From: Jaapia argillacea MUCL 33604
Taxonomy: Eukaryota; Basidiomycota; Agaricomycetes; Jaapiales; Jaapiaceae
Length of the DNA: 55,923 nucleotides
Assembly: GCA_000697665.1 (NCBI GenBank)
Contig: KL197755.1
Coordinates: 124,911 to 180,833 of the forward strand
Direction of reading: 5' to 3'
Shown here: positions 32,568 to 42,772 of the stretch, piece after piece
Layout: every line of letters starts with the position of its first letter
How positions within the stretch are numbered: position 1 is the stretch's first letter
Translations under genes and position numbers: made by a program
The notes under the pieces: generated by a model
What the model was told of the DNA's origin: nothing
The model's database searches: none
What the model saw: only the letters and a program-made list of their open reading frames with translations

Positions 32568-35358
32568 ATGGCAACACCTGGGATTGCTGCTCAATTTACC
32601 GAGGTTGAACATGCCACCCGTGATGTATTGTGTGAGCACCCTACCTGTTGGTCCCCAGGTCGCATGATTCCAACAGGTGGTCTTCGATGCCTCGTCGGCA
32701 ACCTTGCTGATGGCACTGGGAGATGGGTATGTAGCATGTGTCTCCAATACTACATGCAGAAAGCTGGGACTCTTCGACGGGACCAAGGTGTGCTGACAAA
32801 TGTAAAAGTCTGATAATCTTCTTCCTGAATGGCAATTTGGGTGCCACTAGGACAATCTGCCTTTACAAAGACTCTTGAAGCTCCTCGCCAGCCGCCCCAG
32901 CCCCAGCCGCCATTGTTCATTCCCTCAGAACGGCGTACCACAGTCAACCCTTCTGATATATACCGGCAAGTTAATGCCAGTAAATGAGGTATGATCAAGT
33001 TTGCTACAATTCAGTGTCATTTCATCTCATGCACACCCAGGTGAAAAAGTGGTTGTGACTGGAATGCCGCCTTCTTCACAGCTGAAGATCACCACTGGCT
33101 CGATGCGCCCTCCCCCAGCTCCTCTTTTTCCCACAGTCAGTGTTCCTGGGGGCTCTGGCTTTGGACATGCTGGCCTTGGTCCTATTGGGTATAATCCTGG
33201 TGCTCATGCGCTATACTATGCCAAAAAAGAACGCTGGTCAAAGCTAGTATATGCGAACATGTTTCAGAAGATCCCACTGTTGGTGACAATGTTTGTTGAG
33301 GCCCTCAAGAAGCCCAAGGGGTCGATGCTAGGTGTAAGTTAACCCTCTGTTTTTTCCAAGCCTACTCACAAACTCTTCGCCTGTCAGAACCTTTGTGAAG
33401 GTCTTGATATACCTGCACAAGCAATGCCACCAGTCATACGCAAGGTCGTCCTGCAGCACATGATTCCTCGCCTGGAGTGGATGTACAATGGGTTCTCGTT
33501 CTGCCAAGATGACTTTGTCCTCCATGAGACTGCTCTTTGGAAAGACATCGCATCGGTGGATCCTAATGTCCCCTACTTCTACAAGCATTTCGTGTTGGAA
33601 CATGGCAAGGACAAGAAGTTGAAATTCAAGCCCCCAATAAAGCCCGTCCCAATGGCGCTCATCATGGGTCTTGACCAGGCCAATGACCTTGATGAATTTG
33701 AGGATCAAAAGGCGGAACAAAAGGTATTCGTTCAAACTCACATAAAGCATAGTTATTGACAACTACATCGCAGACAATTGATTCACTCCCACAGTCCAAA
33801 GATCAACCATCTCAGCCACACATACCCCACCCTCGATCTCGACCATTCGCTGTCACGTCCTTCTCAACCACAGGTAGCGACGATACATTCGAGCCTGAAA
33901 TGGACAATGGCTTGAGTACCCCATTGGGATCATTCAATAAGCGTGAACCAGAAGTTAGTACGACTATCTTTGTCATTGACTCCTTCATTCTTGTCAATGG
34001 ATACTTATCATGAACATCGCATCAGCAATTCACATCATCTGTCCCAACAACCCCTCATACCAAACAAATGAATAGGTTGCCGGGATCGAACAAGCGTGGA
34101 ACGGAGGTTAGTACATTTCCATCCTGTTATTCTTGGCTTAGCTTCAACGTTGTATACTTATTCTGAATATGTTAGCACACTACAGCATCAGATCAGCCAG
34201 TAACTCCTCCTCCCAAATGGATGAATACATTCCAATTGCCAGATACAATCCATGTCCAGAAGGTGCTGAGTGAAGCAGTTGGTTGTGATGGTGGCACTGA
34301 GCTTCAGTACCGTGAGTTCCTCGAATGCTCATTGTCTTGTTCCATCACTTACTAAAGCCGTCATCAAAGTCTCTAATCCCACCAAGCATATTCTTTTTTT
34401 CCCTATAAAGGCGGTCACCTTCACAGAGCTGATGGAGATGGACTGTGTGAAGAGGTCCATGAGCATGGCGATGGAAGCTGGGATCCATGGCGATCTCTCT
34501 TATCAGTTAACCCACATTGGAAAGGACACCTTCAAGATAGCACATGCCGGTCATCTGACGCTAAGCTCGTGGGTTGCGCCCAAGTTGTTGGGGTCAAAAC
34601 CTGGTGAACCAGTCGCTGTAAAGCGTCCATACTTCAGCAAAAAAGAGAAGACCATTGAACAGATTTGTCGCTTCCCAGCCAATGAGGAGGTGCTCCGCGT
34701 CTGGAAGGAAGCCAACATACTATTGTGGTCTATCTCCCTTCTCTCTTTCACATATGCGTTCATCGATCGGGCCATCAGGAAATCCCCACATCCCCCTCCT
34801 TTCAACATTCCATCCCTTCGCTTTGTCAATGCTGGCATTGCCGTTGTCCACAGTCCTCTTCCTTTGAAAGCGGCTGCTGGAGCTGGACATGGATCTCTCC
34901 ATGCAGGCTATCTTGTGGAGGAGATGATTGACAGTGATGACCATGGTTCTTTCATCAAGTATATTCACAATGGCACCGCAGTTCCAGCACTGGACCCATC
35001 TGATGAACTCTATGGGCTCGCTCAATTCCTATGCTTCACACAACACGTTCAGTATGCGAAGACAGGGGGTAGTGTTTACATCTCTGACTATCAAGGTGCG
35101 CCATCACACCCTCACAAGTTTATCCAGTTTATCTGACAATTGACATTGATGCTTGTCGCCATAGGGGCTGGCAAATTGCTTTCAGATCCTCAGCTCATGA
35201 CCAACCTGTGAGTATCTTGATGTCACTCTCATATTTTCTCGTATCTGATTTTGTCCATCAGAGAGATTGCTGCTGGTGAAGAGCTATTCAGTGATGGGAA
35301 TGTAGGATCTGCTGTTATTGCATTTCCCACTCAGCATATCTGCAACAAGTATTGTTGA
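32568..35358 (+). CDS. Alpha-kinase family protein (atypical Ser/Thr kinase)
   Basis: Ten exons join in frame to 727 codons: 32568-32787, 32851-32979, 33041-33333, 33388-33723, 33774-33953, 34026-34106, 34176-34311, 34427-35095, 35165-35207, 35262-35358. All introns are GT/AG. The N-terminus has a possible zinc-binding set (CEHPTC at 22-27, C41, CSMC at 55-58). A Pro-rich part and a helical region with WMYNGFSFCQDDFV follow. From about residue 460 comes an alpha-kinase domain: PVAVKRPY (ATP-binding Lys near 521), GYLVEEMI, HVQYAKTGGSVYISDYQGAG (catalytic Asp and Gly loop) and the terminal zinc-site pattern HICNKYC. Alpha-kinases phosphorylate Ser/Thr, often in helical substrates; in mushrooms they form large families of mostly unknown role. 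No stop or frameshift is needed, so the gene seems functional despite lying among dead elements. Confidence 0.85.
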
Positions 35359-35951
35359 TGGTTCCAGCTCACACCCTTTGAGGCATCAGAGGGTGTTGAT
35401 AACACTTCGAAGGGCGTCACTCCCACGGGTAGCAGTCCTGCACAACACTAGATTATATATTTCTGTCATTATATATTTCTGTCATAAAAATTTACAACCA
35501 AATCGCTACGAAACAACTAGCACTAGTATCCAATCTCCACCACATGAAAACTTTCAAGAGAAGCGTGAATGAAGAAGAAAGACTCCAAGTCGAGGAAAGA
35601 AAGTGAATTGCCATGGTTTGGGCTCTGGCTCACACGATGACAATGAGAACGCATGCACGATGAGAGCGAGGTGAGGAGTCAAAGATTCCATGCACCTCTC
35701 CAGTTGCAGAAGGATGTTATTGAGGAAATCCCAGACGCGACACTCCAGGCTTATCTGGCACTCATTCTCCACCTCCCATCAGCGATGCCCAAACCCAAAG
35801 ATTCCTCTCCCTCTGTCATCGAGACGAAATCAGTACTGACGAGCAACCTCCCATACATCTTCTTCCACCTCCTCATCAGAGCTATTTTGGGGTATTTCAT
35901 CAGCTGCTTGGTTGAGATAGTTGGACGCCTCACGAACATACTAGTCATCCA
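35359..35951. other. Interval between alpha-kinase and F-box genes
   Basis: It contains the alpha-kinase 3' region and possibly the last exons of the F-box gene on the other strand (an open minus-strand piece, 35751-35948, reads basic and helical). No independent gene is seen. Confidence 0.35.
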
Positions 35952-36710
35952 TTACTTGACGCTGTGTCCATTGTGTCCATCTCTGTTGTCGTCGGAATCA
36001 CAGAATGATGAAACAGGCCCAGAGTAGATCTGTTTGACTTGCGTTTGTGTGGACCAGAAGAGATGCAGCAGAGTTGTACGGATTGGAGGTTTGGGAGATG
36101 GGTTAGCTTTGGGGTGGGATATGAGGGTATCGAGGTTGGTGAACCTGGCTAATTGAGCAAAAGTGGCAGAGTAGAGGTTCGATTTGGCGACTAAATCGGG
36201 TTCTCTAAACGCCAAATAACCATGAACACTGTATTCCCTCATGTCCAAGTTCCTCCACACTGTCCTTTGGCGTATGGCGGTCATGACGTCGAGATCGTGG
36301 TCGTGTAGGTGGGTATGGAGGTGCGAGATTCGGGGAGAGGGAGAAGATTAGGAAGGGACAAGGGTTGGGTCTCTGACTTGGTTTTGGTTGGTTCTGGTTG
36401 AACCTGATGGCGAGTAGCGAATGCTACGGGGTCGTTCCAGATGGGATTAGGATGGGTTCGATGATGGAGTGACATTGGTGGAGACGAGGGAGAGTGATTG
36501 CAGGGTTGATGGAGATGAGCAGAGGGTAGAGGAAATATGGGACCAGATTTCGATGGGGATGTTCTCAGAGGCTGAGGGTGGTGGAGAGTTCGAGGAGGGT
36601 CCTGAGCCTGAACCTGAGCCTGAAGCACCTGGAGTTGACGAAGACATGGCTGATGGTGGAGAACCAATCAAGCTGCCCAGCCAGACAGATGCATGTGATA
36701 GCCCTGACAT
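35952..36710 (-). CDS. F-box protein (model uncertain)
   Basis: On the minus strand the ATG at 36710 opens MSGLSHASVWLG, followed by a Ser/Gly/Pro-rich stretch and an F-box core, NIPIEIWSHISSTL with LQSLSLVSTNV (about 36560-36470). F-box proteins usually link a target to SCF ubiquitin ligases through Skp1. The frame then ends and the best continuation, DVMTAIRQRTVWRNLDMREY with ATFAQLARFTNLDTLI, lies in another frame at 36290-35960, so an intron or a frameshift separates them. The motif is clear. The exon structure, the true end and whether the gene is intact are not. Confidence 0.4.
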
Positions 36711-37840
36711 TGAGTGAAAATCTTGAGCAGAACGGGAGAGAAAGAAAGGGTGGTGGTGGGGTAAGATGAAGAGCCCAAGTACTTCTCCTTGAGTGCCCTG
36801 TCGTGCACCCAATTTCACTCCATCAAAAAGGAGAGGGAGAGGGAGATCATGGTGCCATATCCAGCCAACGCCAGGGCTCCAGCACATACAAGCAATGCCA
36901 CAGCGCTCTGCCGGCAGTCAACTAGTCTTGTGTCTTCTATCTTGTTTCCAAGAAACATAACTCCAAATAAGAACGTATGGAACTTACAGGAACAAGTTCA
37001 TGGCAGAACTATGCTGGATATTTGCTCCAGAGGGATGAGGTGGGGTGAGGAACTCAGTTTTTGCCCAAACAAGCATCTATATGGGTGGCTGCCACTTGCT
37101 TCTGTGGTGGGCGAGGTGGGAAGGGCCTGTATAATGTGGTAGACAGGCTGAAACAGCACTGCACAAGGTGATTTTGTACCGTTGTGTTCAGCAAACAGAG
37201 TGAGACATAGAACGCGCGGCGGTGGGAGTGCCACTCTCCAACAACTCTCACACCTTTACAGTATGTCTTCGCAAGAGTGTGCTATTTGCACCAATGACCT
37301 CTCCTCCTTACCTCTCCTCCTTTCGTCTTGGTCACCAATGTCTCTCATCGCTTTAGCTACTGGGATGGTTGGTTTTATCATATTCAGTGTAGCAGACGAA
37401 TTTGGTCTCGTCATCCCTTCGTCCATCTTGCTTTCTGTGCAAGTTTCTCCTTGCTTGTCATATCATCCTCCTTACTAACATGTGACACAATACCTGACTT
37501 CTTCAGCTGAAACAGCATACAGCCCTTAGGCCAATCTACCGCTCCCCCAAAATCCACAAAGAAATATCTCATTTTGATCCAGGTCTCAACCACAGCCAAT
37601 CTGCTTCACCCACACATTGCAAAGCTGTACCCATCGCATTCCCAACATCCTTAAAGAAGAAGGCATGAACCGAGGTCTCACCACCCATTGGGGAGGGATC
37701 GGGACTTGATGGCAGGATGTTAGCAGGTTTGCAACATCCAATATTGCACTGCGTGAGCACCTTCTGTCTGCCTAACACTGAGTAGCTCCTAAAAAACACA
37801 GCAGGTGGCCCAGATGAAACTGCCGACATTCACCTCACGA
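36711..37840. other. No confident gene; possible RING-like start
   Basis: The plus strand has MSSQECAICTNDLSS at ATG 37263, with a CxxC pair like the start of a RING finger. The rest of a RING (Cys-His-Cys-Cys) is not recoverable in one frame, so at most this is a fragment. Minus-strand ORFs at 37411-37829 show no family motif. Confidence 0.25.
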
Positions 37841-38347
37841 TGTTGTGAACGCGTTCAGACTTGTATATTTCCTTTTGTATTGTTTGTATTTTCATCGGAC
37901 TTCATTCGCTTTCGTATCATTTCCCTTGTCTATGATACTTAGTACGACTCACCTCTATCTTATCTTATCTCAAACCCTGTACAGCCTCGTACAGCCTCGC
38001 CATTGTTTTCCATCTCATTGTTCGTCTCTCATTGTACTTTATCATTGTCTCAAACTTTAACTCGCTCGCCATTGTCTGGAGGCATTGTCTCACTCGTTAT
38101 TGTCTACAGTACATTGTTCGATATTCCATTGTTCCTGTAGTATATAAAGACACCTACCTACTTGTATTCGGTAGCTTGTCCACTTGAACAATACAGCGCT
38201 TTAGTTGTATCCTTCAACCGGTTCGCTCATTCTCGTCATCCTCTATTGCCTCAAGATCGTAGCCTGAGTACTAGTTAGCAAGGAATACCCAAACGACTTA
38301 CAAGCCTTATTCGCTACCTTACGCTAAACGCTAAGGCGCTCATAACA
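37841..38347 (+). repeat. Solo LTR, family A, with target duplication
   Basis: This is a complete LTR running from TGTTGTGAAC to GCTCATAACA (507 bp), flanked on both sides by the identical 5-mer CACGA (37836-37840 and 38348-38352). It is a clean insertion footprint left after LTR-LTR recombination removed the interior. It is the best reference copy for the family. Confidence 0.95.
38141..38148 (+). promoter_or_regulatory. TATA box of the LTR promoter
   Basis: TATATAAA stands at the same LTR position as TATATAAGGA in the other copies, about 30-60 bp before a conserved TTGAACAATACAG segment. It is the probable transcription start region of the retroelement. Confidence 0.5.
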
Positions 38348-38352
38348 CACGA

Positions 38353-39775
38353 CCTTCCAGTTCATCGAATCCTCATGCAATAACCATGGTCACTACAATG
38401 CTCCAAAACCCCAAGATGGTGATGGTGATGTTGCTTTCATCAAAGTTGATGCCAGTGTTGACAATCTCATTTGTAAGTCTCAACTTTCACTGACCTGACC
38501 ATCCAAACACAAACTCTACTTCCGCGGACATATTTTCGGTTGTCTTTCCCTCTCTCAAAGATGGGCGGAGCTTCTCCAAGCCATCAACCTCACTTTCAAT
38601 TTTGGTCCTGGTACAGCCCCATCCCATCTAAAGGCGTGTGGTGACCTTCATTGATTCGAAAGGCAGCCATTCATTCATTCGGCAGACTGCAGACCGCAGA
38701 CCCAAACCCACCGACCTATCCAAGAATGACGACAACAAGTCGTCTGCTAGACTTCCTCGACCGGATGTCTCATCCCTGCATGTCATCTCGTCAAGTTGCT
38801 TCCGCGCCACCATCAGATTTGCCTTGTGAGCTAAGCCCTTCAATGGAATCTTTTCATACGCTGATTTGGTCATGACAGCAGTGCTTGCTTCACATGCCTC
38901 TCTTCCAAGGGCACCGGCACTTCTGCCTCAAGGTTCCGCGTCATCATTCCAATCCATGTTTACCCAGAACTTGGACTTGCCTCGTAAGTTATATGTTCCC
39001 ATAAATTTCATAGATCTGTTGGTCCCACCATGATAGCTGACATTCTGATAACAAGCTCAAGTGGTGCTCTGTCCGACAGTACCATCAGCTGTGGGTCTTT
39101 CAATTCAGACTCAAGGTCCGCATCTCACTACCCTGCGGTGTCACTCAAAGAATCTCAATTCCGGTATGTAGTTGGCAATGCCTAATGACTCCAGCCCGAC
39201 CGAATCACACCAACACGTCCTTTACTTATATTGCGATTGGTATGTCTCCACCCCAGCCCCTCCAACCTACTCTATTCACCTACCATTCATTCATTCCTTT
39301 CATATCACGTTCTCAGTCATCTAAACACACAGGTACCAGAAGTTGTGTCCCTATACACCCTAAATGTATGCCCTACTGAAACTCCATTGCCGACAATTCA
39401 AGTGTAGCCAGGATCCCAACTGCCTGCTTGCTTCTAGCTCTCTAATACACCGCCTCCACTTCCGCCTACAGCATCTGACTGGATTGGGCCAGGCATTACT
39501 ATATACCATTATCATCATCCTAATTACCCGCCTTGCACCACCAGCTTATCCTCCCGCTTAGTCTAGTTTTTAATGGCATTTAATGTTGTATGAAAACTCG
39601 TTGGCTCCGACTTTTCTTGACTTGGTTCGACTTTTCATTTTTACTAAGAGTAACTGGGGTCCTTTGCCATTTTCAGTAATCAGCCAAACAAGGGCAAAGA
39701 GAATATCTCAGATCTACAGTCCAAATCGAGCTTGACACTCTGGCTTTCCATAGAAGAGTGGGTTTTTGCAAAAGT
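38353..39775. other. No confident gene
   Basis: Short plus-strand pieces that could be exons (VAFIKVDASVDNLI followed by a GTAAGT donor near 38474; WAELLQAINLTFNFGPGTA near 38565) hint at a host gene that the solo LTR interrupted. No family is recognised and no continuous model can be made. Confidence 0.3.
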
Positions 39776-39846
39776 TCACAGGGGGAATTGAACCCTCAAC
39801 ATGATAGACACAAATACCACTTTAACCACTACACCATACCAAGCTA
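39776..39846 (-). repeat. tRNA-derived SINE-like head
   Basis: On the minus strand it has an A box (TGGTGTAGTGG) and a B box (GGTTCAATTCC) with tRNA-like spacing. The ends do not form an acceptor stem. It shares the GGTGTARYGGTTA core with the element at 27869-27940. Confidence 0.55.
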
Positions 39847-40049
39847 TATTTTCCAGAGGAAATAGTGGTTCATATTGTTGTACACTGTAATTGAGTTGTT
39901 TAATTCTAACTGCTTTGACAATATTAGAACACTTAGAGAAGCTCTGGTCAGAGAATGGGGGTAAAGTGCTGCTCACAGAAGAAAAATCAGTGTAAGTTCT
40001 GGTTGTAGAAAGAGAAGTCAATGCTGAAAGCAATTGAGGAGGACAATCA

Positions 40050-40245
40050 ATAAAGGCCTCCAGCAAAGAGAGGCCATAGACAAGTAACAGCAAGTGATAC
40101 AACTGTGATAAGCAATAAATTATATGTGTAAGGGTTTCAAGCAGATGCAAATTTACAAAGATTGAGCAAGGAGACAAGAACTAAGTAGTGAGGCATCCCA
40201 GACAGTGGGTGAAATCTTGAGAACTTGAGTGGGATCACATCAGCA
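40050..40245. repeat. Dispersed repeat, copy 1
   Basis: It shares with 41280-41515 the ordered phrases GACAAGTAAYAGCAAGTGAT, GGTTTCAAGCAGATG, AAATTTACAAAG, GGAGACAAGAAYTAAG and GAGAACTTGAGTGGG. Boundaries are approximate. Confidence 0.7.
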
Positions 40246-41254
40246 AAAGTGTAAAATTCTGGCAGTCCCTTGCTGGCTTTATAAGCCTCAACAAGCCAGA
40301 TCAGCACTTCTATTGCCTTATATGCCACTTACAAGCCCTGGGGAATTGGTGGCAACAGGGGTATGCCTTACCATCTGATAATCTGGTTATGTAGGGTTTC
40401 AAGGCCTTGTCAACAGTTGCCAATATGGCTGCAAATACTGCAATATCAACTTAGAGGGGGGGGTGGGAGTAGAAATGGAGTTCATAAAGGGGATTAGGAA
40501 AGAATTATTGTACTACTTTTCTATCCTATTTCACCTGCTCATCCCTTTGTAACCACCTGCAGGTGAGAAGTACAAGCACAGAGTAGGATTAGATTCCACA
40601 TCCAAGAGATCACTCTTACATAAGTGTACCGTAGCATGTAGCATGTCTCCCTACAAATAATGATTATCTTTTATGCCTACTACTATTCTCTGTACATCTA
40701 ACCTGAGCTGTACAGCAAACCTGAGCTGTACAGTGAACTGGGCAACTTACTAAGATCAATATACTATTCCAAACTACTGTTGACACTCACCTGGATCTTA
40801 AGGATCCCAGGCTTTACTGAATAAGAAGTTGCTTGTGAGAATTGTCAACCTCAGGTCGTTGTAGAAAGTGCTCTCTCATTGTATTGAGTATCTATCCTGG
40901 TCTACAATCTCTGCCTACTTCATACAAGATCTCAGCAGCCCCGACTACTAAACAAACCCTACCGATGTAACCCACGCCTCTATTTCCAAGGCACCTGTTA
41001 CACCCTTGAGGACATGCCCTTCAAGTACTGTACCATTTCAACCAAAGTGGTGGTCATACATCACAGAGGATTTTTGCCTGTACTTAAAATAAATTTTTCT
41101 CAATTTTTCAGAATTTCTGAGCCTCTGGAAAGTCACAAAAATCCAAAATTGTGCCACTTTGATCAAAATGGTACAGTATCTTATAAGAACAGTGTGAAAA
41201 CCAGCAAGGTTGTTACCCTGGCATATGTTATATGGGCTTATCTGGGATTCTATG

Positions 41255-41515
41255 CTCTAAGTATAAATACACAGAAAGCTCAGGTCCTGAAGAGGCTGGC
41301 CAAGTTTCCCCCATACAGAAGGAGAGCCAGGGAGAACATGGCCAGGGACAAGTAATAGCAAGTGATAAAAACAATAATAAATGATAAAATGTGCATGCAA
41401 AGGTTTCAAGCAGATGTAAATTTACAAAGTTTAAGTGAGGAGACAAGAATTAAGCAGGAAGTCGTCTCAAATAGCAGGTGAAGTCCAGAGAACTTGAGTG
41501 GGGTCCAAAAGTTGG
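41255..41515. repeat. Dispersed repeat, copy 2
   Basis: It has the same block order as 40050-40245. Its first part (CTAAGTATAAATACACAGAA, AGCTCAGGTCCTGAAG) is duplicated again directly downstream at about 41535-41650 as a third, partial copy. Confidence 0.7.
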
Positions 41516-42297
41516 AATGTTCCTTGAGCAAGCATCTAAGTATAAGTACAAAGAAAGCTCAGGTACTGAAGGGGCTGCTGAGTCAATTCTACAGAAAGGA
41601 GAGGCCAGGTACATAGGCCAAAGCCAGAAATAGTAAAAGACAAATAAAACATGGGAAGCATTGCAGGGAAGTCACAGTGAGAGCAGAAATATCTTCAGAC
41701 TTATGAAAACATAAGTCTAGACATAGTGATGGGGTAGTGGCAGGTTGGCAAGTTGGGAGAGCATGGTATTGTTGAGTGATAATGGGGATTAGTGACAGGA
41801 GCTCATCATGGAAGATACAGTGAACAAGGGATTGGGATACTTGTGAGGGAAGTCAGAAGAGGAGAGGCATGAAGGTTCTTCAGCAAAGTCTAGAGTGTAT
41901 ACAATGTTCTCAATAGACGTGTTGCCAAATCATCAAGATGTAGAGATGAAGTGCAAGTGAGGTTATGATGAATTGCCAAGGTTCCAATGTCTGCCATACA
42001 TGTGTATACTCACCAAGGTTTTGATAAGTTGCTGAGGTTACAATGAGTCACCAAGATTCTGATACTGCTGACTGATAACCTGTTGAGTCACCTAGTTGCA
42101 TGTACATGCATATGCTCAACCTTACCAAGTCATTGCCAAGTTAGGTGTGTGCCTATGCTCAACCTTGCCAAATCATTGCAGAGTTATGTGCATGTGCATA
42201 TGCTCATCCTCACCAAGTCTGCTCTTCTTGACTTCTGTACTCTCTTGCTCTGGCTCTTCTTTACCATATCCATGGCTAGTTGACAGCCAAGCCATAC

Positions 42298-42380
42298 AGT
42301 ACCATGTTGTTTAAGTAGACAAGCTACTGAATACATAGCAACTAGGTCTTCTTATGTACTAAGAGAACAATAGGGCTTTG
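42298..42380 (-). repeat. Degenerate LTR fragment, family A
   Basis: It retains GACAAGCTACTGAATACA, AACTAGG and CTTATGTACTAAGAGAACAA, matching the TATA-to-R part of the reverse-orientation LTRs at 1196-1689 and 3375-3941. Confidence 0.7.
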
Positions 42381-42546
42381 AAAAATGGAGATATGAGAAG
42401 AAGTATGAACTTACCCTAGATGTGAAGAAGGCAACCTCAAGCAACCAGACAACTAGGCTCCTCTGTATCACACAGTGGACTTGAGATAATTGTGTCAATG
42501 GTCACTGTAGAGCCAATATGGTTGATATACTTGTATAAGAGTTATG

Positions 42547-42618
42547 TTGTCTGGTAGCTGAGTGGTTAATGAGTCAAGTGTATATGGCATGACCTGGGTT
42601 CAATTCCCCATCATGATG
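42547..42618 (+). repeat. tRNA-derived SINE-like head
   Basis: It has a near-perfect A box (TAGCTGAGTGG) and B box (GGTTCAATTCC) at tRNA spacing. The flanking seven-base ends do not pair, so a functional tRNA is unlikely. Confidence 0.55.
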
Positions 42619-42671
42619 TTTTGGAAAAATAGAAAACAATTACATTACACTCAAATACTATCTCTGTTACA

Positions 42672-42772
42672 AGAATTCCTGAGTCCTGAGAAGCCCTGAG
42701 GCTCCTGAAGGTCCTGATAACTTTCTGTCAGGGCCCTCAGGCTCCCTCAGGGCCTCAAGAATGTGCTAATTT
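42672..42772. repeat. TCAGG-rich palindromic repeat at LINE break (right)
   Basis: It contains GTCCTGAGAAGCCCTGAGG, GCTCCTGAAGGTCCTGATAA and TCAGGGCCCTCAGG. A ~43-bp core aligns with 22730-22780 at the other break. It ends where the LINE reading frame is lost. Confidence 0.65.

Larger units (their letters stand above)
39847..42296. other. AT-rich repeat-bearing interval without a gene
   Basis: No coding region is supported. It contains the dispersed repeat copies listed separately and a G-run near 40457. ORFs near 39776-40177 and 41014-41355 lack any family motif. Confidence 0.45.

Noticed and set aside
32970-33040. TGA (after NASK) as a premature stop in the alpha-kinase gene
   Set aside because: A GT/AG intron (32980-33040) removes it and restores the frame to the next exon.
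27869-42618. Functional tRNA genes at the three A/B-box sites
   Set aside because: 5' and 3' ends do not pair as acceptor stems and anticodon arms are poor, so SINE-like heads are more likely.
22711-42772. Matching 8-bp target duplication around the 20-kb block
   Set aside because: The flanks next to the LINE frame (…CTCGACAT on the left, ATGGAGTC… on the right) are not the same, so a simple hAT-type insertion cannot be claimed.
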